Positions 18,236-27,711 of a stretch of DNA of 32,158 nucleotides are shown here, in pieces; positions within the stretch are counted from its first letter, which is position 1; every line of letters starts with the position of its first letter. Source of the DNA: an uncultured Thiotrichales bacterium (GTDB lineage Bacteria > Pseudomonadota > Gammaproteobacteria > CAZUMV01); contig CALISW010000256.1 in the NCBI GenBank assembly GCA_938041655.1, forward strand, positions 1-32,158. Direction: 5' to 3'. The notes beneath the pieces were generated by a model, which did no database searches, was not told the origin of the DNA, and saw nothing but the letters and a program-made list of their open reading frames with translations. Position numbers and translations under genes: made by a program.

Positions 18236-19702
18236 TTAACGCCCTCGAAACACAGATCCGAGGATGCCGCGCACAATACTGCGACCTAAATTGGTTCCAA
18301 TCGAACGAGCGACGCTTTTGGCGGCGGCTTCGCCAACACTCTGGCGATTACTGCGGCGCTTTTTAGGTTTGGCTTTTGCTTTCTTGGCAGCGGCTTCTGC
18401 TTTCTCCGCTTTTTCTGCGGCTTTTTTAGATCGCTCCTGTAGTTCCTCATGAGCCGATTCACGATCTTTGGTTTCTTCATATTTACCCAGTAACGGGCTG
18501 GACTTTCTCACCTTGCTGCGTTCACTATCCGTTGCAGGGCCAATACGAGAATGTGGCGGGCAAATCAGAGTCTGCTGTACGATACTCGGTGTACCTTTGA
18601 GTTCCAGAACTGAAACCAGCGCTTCACCGACACCTAGTTCGGTAATGGTTTGCTCGGTATCCAGGTTCGGGTTGGGTCTGAAGGTTTGTGCTGCTGCCCG
18701 TACTGCTTTTTGATCGCGAGGAGTAAACGCGCGTAACGCATGTTGTACACGATTACCTAGCTGTCCCAGGACATCATCCGGAATATCAGTCGGGTTCTGG
18801 GTAATGAAGTAAATGCCTACGCCTTTGGAACGAATCAGTTTGACGGTTTGTTCAACTTTTTGGGTTAAGGCTTTAGGTGCATCGTCAAACAACAGGTGTG
18901 CTTCGTCGAAGAAAAAGACCATGCGTGGTTTTTCCATATCACCCACTTCAGGCAGCTCTTCAAATAATTCTGAAATCAACCAGAGTAGAAAGGTGGCATA
19001 TAAACGTGGTGATTCCATCAGCTTGTCTGCCGCAAGAATATTGATTTGTCCCAGGCCACCATCACCAGTGCGCATCATATCCCAGATATCGAGTGCTGGT
19101 TCACCAAAAAAGTTTTCGGCACCTTGTTGCTCAAGCACTAGCAAGCGACGTTGTATTGCGCCGATAGAAGCGTTGCTGACGTTGCCATACTCTTTTTGAA
19201 ATTCTTCGCGGTTATCACCGATATAACGTAGTGTCGAACGTAAATCATCAAGGTTGAGTAATGCCAGGCCTTCTTCGTCGGCAAACTTGAAGGCAACATT
19301 GATGACACCTTCTTGAGTATCATTCAAGTCAAGCAAGCGAGATAAAATCAGAGGTCCCATATCTGTGATGGTGGTTCTGATGGGTGTGCCTTGTTCTCCA
19401 AACAGATCCCAAAAGACACTCGGGAAGCCTTCGAATTTAAAATCTGTGATGCCAATTTTCTCAATGCGTTCGTCGACTTTCGGGTGCGGTTTACCTTCCT
19501 GGGTGATGCCTGAAAGATCACCTTTAACGTCCGCCATGAACACGGGCACACCAATGCGTGAAAAGCCTTCGGCCAGCACCTGTAGTGATACTGTTTTACC
19601 GGTACCGGTTGCTCCTGCAATCAAGCCATGACGATTGGCGAATTCCGGATCAAGAAATACCTGTTCTTCACCTTTGCCTATAAGTATGGGTTGTACGCTC
19701 AT
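18236..19702 (-). CDS. yjgR: HerA/VirB4-like ATPase, DUF853 (YjgR) family
   Basis: A 488-residue P-loop ATPase of the HerA-FtsK branch. Walker A is AGATGTGKT at residues 29-37, the Walker B-like strand is [15 protein letters not shown], and [30 protein letters not shown] is strongly conserved in the DUF853 family. The C-terminus has a long Lys/Ala/Glu-rich coiled segment ([24 protein letters not shown]), then a glycine-containing amphipathic tail. The role is unknown; DNA or nucleic-acid translocation is suggested by homology only. It starts 14 bases after the ettA stop and ends 9 bases before the DUF815 gene. Confidence 0.92.
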   Translation of the reverse strand: MSVQPILIGKGEEQVFLDPEFANRHGLIAGATGTGKTVSLQVLAEGFSRIGVPVFMADVKGDLSGITQEGKPHPKVDERIEKIGITDFKFEGFPSVFWDLFGEQGTPIRTTITDMGPLILSRLLDLNDTQEGVINVAFKFADEEGLALLNLDDLRSTLRYIGDNREEFQKEYGNVSNASIGAIQRRLLVLEQQGAENFFGEPALDIWDMMRTGDGGLGQINILAADKLMESPRLYATFLLWLISELFEELPEVGDMEKPRMVFFFDEAHLLFDDAPKALTQKVEQTVKLIRSKGVGIYFITQNPTDIPDDVLGQLGNRVQHALRAFTPRDQKAVRAAAQTFRPNPNLDTEQTITELGVGEALVSVLELKGTPSIVQQTLICPPHSRIGPATDSERSKVRKSSPLLGKYEETKDRESAHEELQERSKKAAEKAEKAEAAAKKAKAKPKKRRSNRQSVGEAAAKSVARSIGTNLGRSIVRGILGSVFRGR

Positions 19703-19716
19703 AATGTTTTCCTGTC

Positions 19717-21384
19717 TTAAGTCGCGAGACGTTTGTATTTAATTTTGGTGGGTTGGTTAGCGTCTTCTCCAAGACGTCTTTTACGATCAGCTTCATAATC
19801 AGAATAGTCGCCAGCAAACCAGGTGCTTTCACTGTTACCTTCAAAGGCGAGAATATGGGTGGCGATTCGATCCAGAAACCAGCGATCGTGAGAGGTGACG
19901 ACCACACAGCCGGGGAAGTTAAGAATAGCTTCTTCCAGTGCACGCAGGGTGGCGACGTCCAGATCGTTGGTGGGTTCGTCAAGCAGTAAGACATTACCGC
20001 CAGAGCTTAATAATTTGGCCAGGTGTACCCGGTTGCGTTCACCACCTGACAAGTCACCAATTCTCTTTTGTTGGTCGGTACCCTTGAAGTTAAAGCGCCC
20101 CACATAAGCTCGTGACGCTATTTCGTAAGTGCCTACCTGCATGTTGTCTGAGCCGCCCGAGACTTCTTCCCAGACAGTTTTGCTGTCATCCAATGCATCC
20201 CGGCTTTGATCTACATAAGCAATCTTGACGGTTTCACCGATATCAAGCTTGCCGCTATCGGGTTCTTCTTGCCCGGTCAGCATTCTAAAAAGGGTGGTTT
20301 TACCGGCGCCGTTGGGGCCAATTACACCGACGATGCCACCCGGTGGTAATGAGAAACTCAGATCTTCATAGAGGACCTTGTCACCATAGGCTTTTTTCAG
20401 TCCTTCAGCGACTACCACTTTGTCGCCCAGTCTCGGACCGGGCGGGATGTAGAGTTCAAGTGTCTCACTTTGTTGCTGAAACTCTTTAGAGTTGAGTTCT
20501 TCAAAACGTTTCAAGCGTGCTTTGCTTTTGTCATGCCGGCCTTTGCTACCTGAGCGTACCCATTCCAGTTCAGCCTTGATGGCTTTTTGATGAGCCGCTT
20601 CGGTTTTTTCTTCCTGTGCCAGTCGTTGTTCTTTCTGTTCCAGCCAGGTTGAGTAGTTACCTTCCCAGGGAATGCCGTGACCACGGTCCAGTTCGAGAAT
20701 CCAGCCAGCCACGTTATCCAGAAAGTAGCGATCGTGTGTCACCGCAACCACAGTGCCGGCATATTCTTGTAGAAAACGTTCCAGCCATGCGACTGATTCA
20801 GCATCCAGGTGGTTGGTAGGCTCATCGAGTATGAGCATGTCCGGGTCGGACATTAATAAACGACACAAGGCGACCCGACGTTTCTCACCGCCAGACAATG
20901 TAGTGACGTCCGAATCCCATGGGGGTAGGCGTAAGGCGTCCGCGGCGATTTCGAGCTTGCGTTCCATATCATGTCCGCCACCGGCCTGAACAATGTTCTC
21001 AAGTTCGGCTTGTTCTTTAGCCAAGGCGTCAAAGTCTGCGTCTTCCTCAGCGTATGCCGCGTAAACTTCTTCGAGTCTGGCCTGTGCTTCGGTGATATCA
21101 CCCATTGACTCCGCCACATTACCGCGCACATCTTTACTGGCGTCCAGTTGCGGCTCTTGTTCCAGGTAGCCAATTTTGATACCTGTTTGCGGGCGCGCTT
21201 CTCCGATATATTCCTTGTCGACACCGGCCATGATTCTGAGCAAGGTGGATTTTCCGGCGCCGTTGTAACCGAGCACGCCGATTTTCGCACCTGGGAAAAA
21301 GTTAAGTGAAATATCTCTGAGGATCTGTTTTTTCGGCGGGACAATTTTGCCAACGCCGTTCATGGTGAAGATGTATTGAGCCAT
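19717..21384 (-). CDS. ettA: Energy-dependent translational throttle protein EttA
   Basis: A 555-residue ABC-F ATPase with two nucleotide-binding domains. Walker A motifs are GYNGAGKS (39-46) and GPNGAGKT. Signatures are LSGGEKRR and LSGGERNR, and both Walker B sites end LDEPTN. The linker between domains, rich in charged helices ([48 protein letters not shown]), is the ribosome-binding PtIM element. EttA gates the first steps of translation elongation according to ATP/ADP level, acting at the ribosomal E site. It is the first gene of the minus-strand run and is divergent from the small secreted protein gene. Confidence 0.96.
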   Translation of the reverse strand: MAQYIFTMNGVGKIVPPKKQILRDISLNFFPGAKIGVLGYNGAGKSTLLRIMAGVDKEYIGEARPQTGIKIGYLEQEPQLDASKDVRGNVAESMGDITEAQARLEEVYAAYAEEDADFDALAKEQAELENIVQAGGGHDMERKLEIAADALRLPPWDSDVTTLSGGEKRRVALCRLLMSDPDMLILDEPTNHLDAESVAWLERFLQEYAGTVVAVTHDRYFLDNVAGWILELDRGHGIPWEGNYSTWLEQKEQRLAQEEKTEAAHQKAIKAELEWVRSGSKGRHDKSKARLKRFEELNSKEFQQQSETLELYIPPGPRLGDKVVVAEGLKKAYGDKVLYEDLSFSLPPGGIVGVIGPNGAGKTTLFRMLTGQEEPDSGKLDIGETVKIAYVDQSRDALDDSKTVWEEVSGGSDNMQVGTYEIASRAYVGRFNFKGTDQQKRIGDLSGGERNRVHLAKLLSSGGNVLLLDEPTNDLDVATLRALEEAILNFPGCVVVTSHDRWFLDRIATHILAFEGNSESTWFAGDYSDYEADRKRRLGEDANQPTKIKYKRLAT

Positions 21385-21566
21385 GGAATAAGAGCTTATG
21401 TTGAATAACGTTCTGATTATTCAGTATCTGGGCGCTGGATGCCACTGCTGACACTAAGAAACATCAAGACACATTATATGTGAAATTCATGGATCTGCCT
21501 CACACTCGTCTGTGGGGACTTTGTAAACAAGAATCACATCCACGTAAAAACAGGATTCATAGCACA

Positions 21567-21593
21567 TTGCCCATGGCTATCAGAGGTTATAGT
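21567..21593 (+). promoter_or_regulatory. Weak sigma-70-like promoter for the small secreted protein
   Basis: TTGCCC at 21567-21572 and TATAGT at 21588-21593 are separated by 15 bases, shorter than the optimal 17. They lie about 40 bases upstream of the ATG at 21633. The rest of the ettA-divergent gap (21385-21632) shows no other gene. On the minus strand a TATAAT (complement of 21473-21478) could serve ettA, but a good -35 box is missing. Confidence 0.3.
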
Positions 21594-21632
21594 GCGGCTC
21601 ATCGTTGCTGACCAACTACTTGGGGTAGTGTC

Positions 21633-21908
21633 ATGAGACAGACTGGACTTGCTACATTATTAATCGCTTTACTGCTGTTACTGGCGGTGCAGGGCAATGC
21701 CCACGACGTTAGTGTTGAAAACTCTCAGGCTCAAGCTAATCAAGAACAGGTTGTAGCAACACAGCTGCCGATGCCAGCCATTGGTGCTTGTGGCGCAGAA
21801 TACGGTTGCTCCGTGACTGAGTTGCCAGTATCTGAAGCTGTCAATCATGATGACTTGCTGGCAGAACTGGCTGGTTCACTCGGTCAGGACGATTCAATCA
21901 CTCAGTAA
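21633..21908 (+). CDS. Small exported protein of unknown function
   Basis: A 91-residue protein I cannot assign. A clear signal peptide (LLIALLLLLAVQGNAHD, cleavage after NAH or AHD-like AxA-type site near residue 24) predicts export. The mature part has two cysteines (GACGAEYGCSV) that could pair, and a short acidic C-terminus. The start ATG is supported by GGGG seven bases upstream. It lies between ettA (divergent) and glyA (same strand, 114 bases downstream). No membrane anchor follows the signal peptide. Confidence 0.6.
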   Translation: MRQTGLATLLIALLLLLAVQGNAHDVSVENSQAQANQEQVVATQLPMPAIGACGAEYGCSVTELPVSEAVNHDDLLAELAGSLGQDDSITQ

Positions 21909-21968
21909 GCCGCTACAACATCTCGTTGTAAGTTGCCTTATTTCCCTCTGAAGGTACATTATTTGGTA

Positions 21969-21997
21969 TAGACCAGATATAATTCTGGCTATATAAA
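21969..21997 (+). promoter_or_regulatory. glyA promoter region with palindrome over a -10-like box
   Basis: TAGACC (21969-21974) and TATAAA (21992-21997) are 17 bases apart and form a reasonable sigma-70 promoter. Inside it sits CCAGA-TATAAT-TCTGG (21973-21988), a perfect 5-base inverted repeat around a consensus -10 hexamer, which looks like an operator. The glyA ATG at 22023 has GAGGG seven bases upstream. Known glyA regulators such as PurR or MetR have other motifs, so I cannot name the factor. Confidence 0.4.
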
Positions 21998-22022
21998 TAC
22001 ACTACATCTTTGAGGGTTTGTC

Positions 22023-23303
22023 ATGTTCGATCTTGATATGGATATTGCTGGTTTTGATCCGCAGCTACACCAGGCCATGGAGCGTGAAACGCTTCGGCAG
22101 GAAGAGCATATCGAGCTGATAGCCTCCGAGAACTATGCCAGCCCACGTGTCATGTTGGCGCAAGGCTCTATGCTGACCAACAAGTACGCTGAGGGCTATC
22201 CTGGTAAACGGTATTACGGTGGTTGCGAATATGTTGATACCGCTGAGACTCTGGCTATTGAGCGTGTTAAAGAATTGTTTGGTGCCGACTACGCGAACGT
22301 CCAACCACACTCTGGTTCGCAGGCAAATGCTGCCGTCTACATGGCCTTACTCAATGCTGGCGACACGATCCTGGGTATGAGTCTGGATCATGGTGGTCAT
22401 TTAACCCATGGTTCAAAAGTAAATTTTTCCGGCAAGATTTTTAATTCCTATCAATACGGTATTGATCTCGATACCGGTGAAATTGATTACGCCGAAGTTG
22501 AAGCGCTGGCTAAAGAACACAAACCAAAAATGATCATTGCCGGTTTCTCTGCCTATTCTAAAATTGTCGATTGGCAGCGCTTCCGCGATATTGCTGATGA
22601 GGTTGGTGCTTATCTGGTGGTTGATATGGCGCACGTTGCCGGTTTGGTTGCGGCAGGGCAATATCCAAGTCCGGTGCAAATTGCTGATGTATGCACTTCT
22701 ACCACGCACAAAACTTTACGCGGCCCTCGTGGGGGCATCATCCTGGCAAAAAGTAACCCCGAGATTGAAAAGAAAATTAACTCGATGGTATTCCCGGGTT
22801 CACAAGGTGGCCCGTTGATGCACATCATTGCCGCCAAAGCAGTCGCTTTTAAAGAAGCGCTTGAACCAGAATTCACCGCCTATCAAAAGCAAGTGGTGCT
22901 AAACGCCAAGGCCATGGCGACCACCTTACAGTCCAGAGGATACAAGATAGTCTGTGATGGTACTGAAAACCATTTGATGTTGGTTGACCTGATTGATAAA
23001 CCAATGAACGGTAAAGAAGCAGATGCCGTCTTGGGTAGCGCCAATATCACGGTGAACAAAAACTCGGTGCCTAATGATCCTGAGTCTCCCTTTGTTACCA
23101 GTGGCTTGCGTCTTGGCACGCCGGCTATCACTACACGTGGCTTTACCGAAAAAGAAACCATAGAGTTGAGCGGCTGGATTTGTGATGTACTGGATGATCA
23201 TACTAATCCTGATGTGGTCGCAGAGGTAAAAGACAAAGTGCTCGATATCTGTTCCAGGTTCCCGGTCTATGGAGATCGTCTCGCTGCAAGAGCTAGCGCG
23301 TAA
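22023..23303 (+). CDS. glyA: Serine hydroxymethyltransferase GlyA
   Basis: A 426-residue PLP enzyme that interconverts serine and glycine with tetrahydrofolate, the main source of one-carbon units. The PLP-binding Lys230 is in [13 protein letters not shown]. Other family segments are [50 protein letters not shown] and [12 protein letters not shown]. Full length, start ATG with GAGGG upstream. It is followed within 31 bases by nrdR on the same strand, so partial co-transcription with the nrdR-rib cluster is likely. It supplies the one-carbon units used in purine synthesis by enzymes of the PurL pathway. Confidence 0.98.
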   Translation: MFDLDMDIAGFDPQLHQAMERETLRQEEHIELIASENYASPRVMLAQGSMLTNKYAEGYPGKRYYGGCEYVDTAETLAIERVKELFGADYANVQPHSGSQANAAVYMALLNAGDTILGMSLDHGGHLTHGSKVNFSGKIFNSYQYGIDLDTGEIDYAEVEALAKEHKPKMIIAGFSAYSKIVDWQRFRDIADEVGAYLVVDMAHVAGLVAAGQYPSPVQIADVCTSTTHKTLRGPRGGIILAKSNPEIEKKINSMVFPGSQGGPLMHIIAAKAVAFKEALEPEFTAYQKQVVLNAKAMATTLQSRGYKIVCDGTENHLMLVDLIDKPMNGKEADAVLGSANITVNKNSVPNDPESPFVTSGLRLGTPAITTRGFTEKETIELSGWICDVLDDHTNPDVVAEVKDKVLDICSRFPVYGDRLAARASA

Positions 23304-23333
23304 GTAGCTGGACGAGACTGGAGACTCGACGCC

Positions 23334-23837
23334 ATGCGTTGTCCTTTTTGTAATCACTCAGACACCAAAGTCACTGACTCGCGCCTGGCCGGTGAGGGTC
23401 AGAAGATTCGTCGTCGTCGTGAATGTCTCGAATGTGAAGAACGTTTCACTACCTATGAAATAGCAGAACTGTCTATGCCCAGGATCGTGAAGCGTGACGA
23501 TGCACGCGAGCCGTTTGATAATGAAAAACTCAAGTCCGGCATGTTACACGCACTGGAAAAACGCCCGGTAAATACCGAAGATATCGAAAACGCTATCGAG
23601 CGGATTAAAAACCGTGTCTTGTCTGCGGGTGTCAGCGAATTGCCTGCCAAGCGTGTTGGTGACTGGGTCATGGAAGAATTGCGTCAGTTGGATGATGTGG
23701 CGTATGTTAGATTTGCCTCGGTCTATCTGGGGTTTGAAGGTATCAATGCCTTCCGTGAGACCATCGAAAAGCTGGAAACCCAGCCATCAGCCAAGATGAA
23801 GCGCGATCAGATTCCTCTGATCGATAGTGGCGGGTGA
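23334..23837 (+). CDS. nrdR: Transcriptional repressor NrdR
   Basis: A 167-residue regulator of ribonucleotide reductase genes. The N-terminal zinc ribbon has Cys3 and Cys6 (MRCPFC) and Cys31 and Cys34 (CLECEERF). The ATP-cone domain follows from about residue 50 ([20 protein letters not shown]). It senses dATP/ATP and binds NrdR boxes. Its stop overlaps the ribD GTG start by 4 bases, the classical nrdR-ribD arrangement of gammaproteobacteria. No obvious terminator separates it from glyA. Confidence 0.97.
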   Translation: MRCPFCNHSDTKVTDSRLAGEGQKIRRRRECLECEERFTTYEIAELSMPRIVKRDDAREPFDNEKLKSGMLHALEKRPVNTEDIENAIERIKNRVLSAGVSELPAKRVGDWVMEELRQLDDVAYVRFASVYLGFEGINAFRETIEKLETQPSAKMKRDQIPLIDSGG

Positions 23838-24949
23838 GTTTCAGTACAACTGATCATGAGCATATGTCGCTGGCGATTGAAACAGCCAGACGCGCACGTA
23901 ATATAACTACCCCTAATCCTGCCATTGGCTGCGTTATCGTGGTTGATGAAAAAGTTGCTTCCACAGCCCACACCATGCCAGCCGGTGATTTACACGCTGA
24001 AGCGCAAGCCTTGCTCAAGACTGATCGCGATGTAATGGGTGGCACAGCTTACGTCACCCTCGAGCCTTGTTGCCATCATGGTAAGACACCACCTTGTACC
24101 GAAGCGATTATCTCCGCGGGTATCAAACGCGTCGTGATTGCCCAGCGTGATCCGAATCCATTGGTCGCTGGTAAGGGTGTGGCTGCCTTACAAGCTGCTG
24201 GCATTGAAGTAGAAGAAGGTTTACTCGCTAATGAAGCAGCACAAGTGAATGCCGGATTTTTAAAGCGCATGAAGAGCGGCTTACCTAAAGTAACCATCAA
24301 AGCCGCCATGAGCATGGATGGACGTACAGCCATGGCTTCAGGTGAAAGTAAATGGATTACTGGTACCAGCGCCAGGCAAGACGTACAACAACTACGTGCA
24401 CGTAGTTGTGCGATTATGACGGGCATAGAGACCGTGTTGGCGGATGACCCGTCCATGACTGTTCGTTTGAGTGCCTCCGAGTTGGGTCAGGATGGTTTCG
24501 TGGTTCGTCAGCCGTGGCGAGTGATCCTCGATACCAACATGCGCACTCCCGCCAATGCAAAAATCATAGGTGAAGATTCCCGAAGCATCATCTTTCACGC
24601 TGATAGTAGTGGTGAAAAAAGCGCCCTGGAGAGCAGCGGTGCTAACTGTGTAATCGTAGACACAGACTCGGGGTCAATAGACTTGAAATCAGTGCTCGCA
24701 CAGCTGGCAGAGCGTGAAATAAATGAGGTCTTGGTCGAAGCGGGGGCTACTCTCACAGCAGCATTAGTCAAAGAACGACTGGTGGATGAGATAGTCTTAT
24801 ATATTGCTCCAAAACTGATGGGTAGTAAGGCCAGACCGCTGTTCGATTTGTCGACGATTGCAATTATGGACGATGCGATTCAACTGGAGTTTATTGGTTT
24901 CACGCAAATTGGAGATGACCTTAAAATTCGTGCCATTCCGAAATATTGA
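23834..24949 (+). CDS. ribD: Bifunctional riboflavin deaminase-reductase RibD
   Basis: A 371-residue enzyme performing the second and third steps of riboflavin synthesis. The N-terminal deaminase domain binds zinc with His54 and Glu56 (HAEA) and Cys79 and Cys88 in [12 protein letters not shown]. The C-terminal reductase domain starts near residue 150 ([26 protein letters not shown]) and ends with the usual [13 protein letters not shown] and IAPKLMG. In the stretch before HAE, the usual GxG motif is replaced by [17 protein letters not shown], a small divergence. It starts at a GTG overlapping nrdR; an ATG ten codons on is an alternative start. Confidence 0.96.
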   Translation: MSFSTTDHEHMSLAIETARRARNITTPNPAIGCVIVVDEKVASTAHTMPAGDLHAEAQALLKTDRDVMGGTAYVTLEPCCHHGKTPPCTEAIISAGIKRVVIAQRDPNPLVAGKGVAALQAAGIEVEEGLLANEAAQVNAGFLKRMKSGLPKVTIKAAMSMDGRTAMASGESKWITGTSARQDVQQLRARSCAIMTGIETVLADDPSMTVRLSASELGQDGFVVRQPWRVILDTNMRTPANAKIIGEDSRSIIFHADSSGEKSALESSGANCVIVDTDSGSIDLKSVLAQLAEREINEVLVEAGATLTAALVKERLVDEIVLYIAPKLMGSKARPLFDLSTIAIMDDAIQLEFIGFTQIGDDLKIRAIPKY

Positions 24950-25272
24950 TTAAAGTTAATCCAGATTCCTACATAATCGAAAATTATGTAGGAAATACAA
25001 GTACTTATTACATTATTTTTACCTAATCTGACTTGACCATCGCTGTCAGTTCAAGCACACTTCGCTGTATAGATACTCTACAATGTATTGAATAACAATA
25101 AACATTTATCGGGTGGGTTATAGCTCGGATCATTAGATAGCCTGAGGGACAACAGGCAAAGTGATTCATCAGCGATAATCAATAACTAGAATTAAAGATA
25201 TGGGCTTCAAAGAATTCGCCGACAAGGGCTTGCCGCTAATTCATTGATCATAAACCGTATGGGAGCATATCC
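24950..25272. other. Intergenic gap between ribD and the Ntn-hydrolase gene
   Basis: This 323-base stretch is AT-rich and contains no supported gene. Its main feature is the hairpin at 24966-24994 described separately. I looked for an FMN riboswitch, a tRNA and a good promoter for the next gene and did not find them. TTGACC at 25033 lacks a well-placed -10 box. The overlapping track ORF that begins at 25244 is a shadow of the next gene. Confidence 0.5.
24966..24994. terminator. Perfect 12-bp hairpin after ribD, possible transcript end
   Basis: TTCCTACATAAT and ATTATGTAGGAA are exact reverse complements separated by the loop CGAAA. The hairpin begins 17 bases after the ribD stop. It is AT-rich and is not followed at once by a T tract, so it is not a textbook intrinsic terminator. 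It may mark the 3' end of the glyA-nrdR-ribD transcript by pausing or processing. Confidence 0.4.
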
Positions 25273-25878
25273 ATGTCAACGATCGTCGTTGTCAGGAAGA
25301 AAAAGCAGGCTTGTATTGCAGCGGATAGCGTCACCAGTTTTGGTGATACGTTATTACCTGCTGATTTCGATCAGGCCAGTGACAAAATCACTTATCATCT
25401 TGGAAACTATATCGGCACTGTCGGCAGTGCTGCGCATCAGCTTGTTCTCGAGAGTGCTTTGCATTCAATGCGCCAGGTTGATCTGCATACCCGCCAATCA
25501 ATTTTTGAGTCATACCGTCGTCTACATAGAACCCTGAAAGATGATTATTATCTGAAGCCTGCGGAAGATGAAGAAGATCCTTATGAATCATCTCGTATGG
25601 ATTCACTGATTCTAAATGACTCGGGTATTTTTGGTGTATATGGTATGCGAGAAGTATTTGAATACAGTCGTTTCTGGGCGATCGGTTCGGGCGCTGACTA
25701 CGCGCTCGGCGCAATGCAGGCTATCTATGAGTATTCCGATAGCGCCATAGAAATTGCTCGCGCCGGTATAAACGCAGCAGCGAAATTTGATAACAGCAGC
25801 TCATTGCCAATGACTTTGTATAGCGTCAGTATGGATTACACAGACACCATGGGCATGGAACGTTTCGGGCAGCGATAG
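25273..25878 (+). CDS. HslV/proteasome-like Ntn hydrolase of unknown role
   Basis: A 201-residue protein with the N-terminal nucleophile hydrolase pattern of HslV and proteasome beta subunits. After Met removal it starts STIVVVRKKKQACIAADSVTSFG. Aligned with HslV (TTIVSVRR...IAGDGQ) this gives Ser1 as nucleophile, Asp17 and a Lys in SDKI near residue 37, equivalent to Lys33. GSGADYALGAM in the second half matches the GSGGNYAL of HslV. No hslU or other ATPase gene is adjacent. The ATG is preceded by GGGAG at a good distance. It interrupts the usual ribD-ribE order. It may be a stand-alone oligomeric peptidase, but the substrate is unknown. Confidence 0.78.
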   Translation: MSTIVVVRKKKQACIAADSVTSFGDTLLPADFDQASDKITYHLGNYIGTVGSAAHQLVLESALHSMRQVDLHTRQSIFESYRRLHRTLKDDYYLKPAEDEEDPYESSRMDSLILNDSGIFGVYGMREVFEYSRFWAIGSGADYALGAMQAIYEYSDSAIEIARAGINAAAKFDNSSSLPMTLYSVSMDYTDTMGMERFGQR

Positions 25879-25882
25879 TTCG

Positions 25883-25931
25883 CAGACAGCTTGTCTGGAC
25901 AGCAACGAGAGACTGCTGCAACATAGCAGTC
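25883..25931 (+). promoter_or_regulatory. Two hairpins in the leader before ribE
   Basis: CAGACA-GCT-TGTCTG (25883-25897) and GACTGCT-7 nt-AGCAGTC (25911-25931) are two perfect stems in the 75-base gap between the Ntn-hydrolase gene and ribE. They are not an FMN riboswitch, whose conserved core is absent. They could attenuate, terminate or stabilise the transcript. No T tract follows. Confidence 0.35.
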
Positions 25932-25953
25932 AACTTACGGAAATGGACAAGCC

Positions 25954-26550
25954 ATGTTTACCGGACTGATAGAAGCAACGGGTGAAATTCTTGAAGCAAT
26001 AGAAACCAAAGGTGATATTACCTTGCGCGTGCACGTGCCTGATGGTTTTCTGGAGCAAGTAGAATTGGGTGAGAGTATTAGTGTTAATGGTGTTTGTCTG
26101 ACCGCCATAAATTTTACCGACACAGCCTTTAGTTGTGATGTTTCCAACGAAACCTTGCGTTGTTCAACACTGGCTAACGTCAAGCCGGGTACAATCGTCA
26201 ATCTCGAGCGTGCCTTGTTACCAACCTCTCGCCTTGGCGGTCATATTGTGAGTGGCCATGTCGATGGCATCGGTAAAGTTGAATCCCTGACTACAGACGC
26301 ACGTAGCACCTGTTTTATTCTTTCTGCTCCTGCTGAGCTGGCTAAATATATCGCTGCCAAAGGCTCTATCACTATTAATGGTGTGAGTTTGACGGTTAAT
26401 AGTGTTGATGGAGATAATTTCAGCGTCAACATTATTCCGCATACGATGGAAATGACTAATCTGAATGAATTGGAATCAGGTACCACGGTGAACCTTGAAG
26501 TTGATATAATCGCGCGGCACGTAGAGCGATTGCTCAACCGGGAAGACTGA
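25954..26550 (+). CDS. ribE: Riboflavin synthase (alpha subunit)
   Basis: A 198-residue enzyme that dismutates two molecules of 6,7-dimethyl-8-ribityllumazine to riboflavin. It is a tandem duplication of a lumazine-binding domain: MFTGLIEATGEI with VNGVCLT in the first half and GHVDGIG with INGVSLTVN in the second. It ends in a helix (DIIARHVERL) for trimer formation. Called ribC in E. coli. The ATG start follows a leader with two hairpins. It is followed by ribBX after 40 bases. Confidence 0.97.
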   Translation: MFTGLIEATGEILEAIETKGDITLRVHVPDGFLEQVELGESISVNGVCLTAINFTDTAFSCDVSNETLRCSTLANVKPGTIVNLERALLPTSRLGGHIVSGHVDGIGKVESLTTDARSTCFILSAPAELAKYIAAKGSITINGVSLTVNSVDGDNFSVNIIPHTMEMTNLNELESGTTVNLEVDIIARHVERLLNRED

Positions 26551-26590
26551 GGGTCCCCGGGTAGTTCATTAACATCAAGGTAACAGTATT

Positions 26591-27709
26591 GTGACTGCAT
26601 TCAATTCGATTTCCGAGCTCATTTCGGATCTGGCAGCTGGAAAGATGGTTATTCTCATGGACGATGAAGATCGTGAGAACGAAGGTGATCTGGTCATGCT
26701 GGCGTCGCAGGTGCGACCTGAAGACATTAATTTTATGTCAAAAAATGGACGTGGTTTGATTTGCCTGACCTTGACCGAAGAGCGCTGCAAGCAATTAAAT
26801 TTACCCTTGATGGTAGAGCAGGGCAACAACGCCCGCTTTGGAACCAATTTTACTCTTTCTATTGAAGCTGCCGAAGGTGTCACCACCGGCATTTCAGCTT
26901 ATGATCGCGCTCATACTATTCGCACGGCAATTGCGCCGGATGCACAACCCGAAGATCTGGTGCAACCCGGCCATATTTTCCCAATCACCGCTCAGCCAGG
27001 TGGCGTACTAACCCGCGCTGGTCATACCGAGGCTGGCTGTGATCTGGCTAGAATGGCAGGCTCGGAACCCGCTGCCGTAATCGTAGAAATACTAAATGAT
27101 GATGGCACCATGGCTCGTCGTGATGATCTTGAGATTTTTGCCAAAGAGCATGATATTAAAATCGGTACGATCGCCGATTTAATTCAACATCGCCTGAATA
27201 CTGAGAGCTCTATAGAGTTATGTGCAGAAACACCGCTGGATACCGAGTTTGGTGAATTTAGCTTGCGTGCCTATCGTGATCAAATTAGTGATCAGATTCA
27301 TTATGCCTTGGTCAAAGGTGAAATAGACCCGGATGATGCAGTCATGGTGCGCGTGCATTTGCACGATGCATTGGCGGATGGCTTGCCTGTAGAGAATCAA
27401 AATTTTGGCTGGCCACTACGTGATGCGTTACGACGTATTGGTGAAGAAGGCAAAGGTGTTGCCGTGATATTACGATGGAATGAATCTAACGATTCACTGC
27501 TGGGTCGTATCAAGGCGTTGGGAGGGGAAGAGAGTACCCCGTCTGAAGAGGGCTCGGAGTCAAGCGATCAGCGGACCTATGGTATTGGCGCTCAAATATT
27601 ATTGGATATCGGCGTGCACCACATGCGTCTATTAAGCGCGCCCAAACAATTTCATGCACTGGCGGGATTTAACTTGACCATCACCGATTATATTTGGGAC
27701 GAGGCATAA
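26591..27709 (+). CDS. ribBX: DHBP synthase with degenerate GTP cyclohydrolase II domain (RibBX type)
   Basis: A 372-residue protein. Residues 1-200 form a complete 3,4-dihydroxy-2-butanone 4-phosphate synthase: MDDEDRENEGDLVMLA holds the catalytic acidic loop, and GHIFPITAQPGGVLTRAGHTEAGCDLARMAG is intact. The C-terminal half follows the GTP cyclohydrolase II fold, but the zinc-binding cysteines are missing: the region RVHLHDALADGLPVENQNFG stands where RVHSEC...RCDCG is expected. This matches the RibBX variant described in Proteobacteria. It should make the four-carbon unit only, so a separate ribA is required elsewhere. GTG start with AAGG about ten bases upstream; ribH starts 2 bases after the stop. 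Confidence 0.92.
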   Translation: MTAFNSISELISDLAAGKMVILMDDEDRENEGDLVMLASQVRPEDINFMSKNGRGLICLTLTEERCKQLNLPLMVEQGNNARFGTNFTLSIEAAEGVTTGISAYDRAHTIRTAIAPDAQPEDLVQPGHIFPITAQPGGVLTRAGHTEAGCDLARMAGSEPAAVIVEILNDDGTMARRDDLEIFAKEHDIKIGTIADLIQHRLNTESSIELCAETPLDTEFGEFSLRAYRDQISDQIHYALVKGEIDPDDAVMVRVHLHDALADGLPVENQNFGWPLRDALRRIGEEGKGVAVILRWNESNDSLLGRIKALGGEESTPSEEGSESSDQRTYGIGAQILLDIGVHHMRLLSAPKQFHALAGFNLTITDYIWDEA

Positions 27710-27711
27710 GC

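Noticed and set aside
23311-23326. Hairpin CGAG-8 nt-CTCG between glyA and nrdR as a terminator
   Set aside because: The stem is four base pairs with no T tract, too weak to support a terminator.
25244-25537. 97-residue ORF overlapping the Ntn-hydrolase gene in another frame
   Set aside because: It lacks a ribosome binding site and recognisable protein features, and the overlapping 201-residue frame has a clear HslV-like pattern.
25273-25878. True hslV with an hslU partner
   Set aside because: No hslU or other ATPase gene is adjacent, the predicted nucleophile is Ser rather than Thr, and there is an insertion between the Asp17 and Lys positions.
24950-25953. FMN riboswitch before riboflavin genes
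   Set aside because: The conserved core elements, such as AGGGGCA with the GGCGGT pairing segment, were not seen in any gap of the rib cluster.
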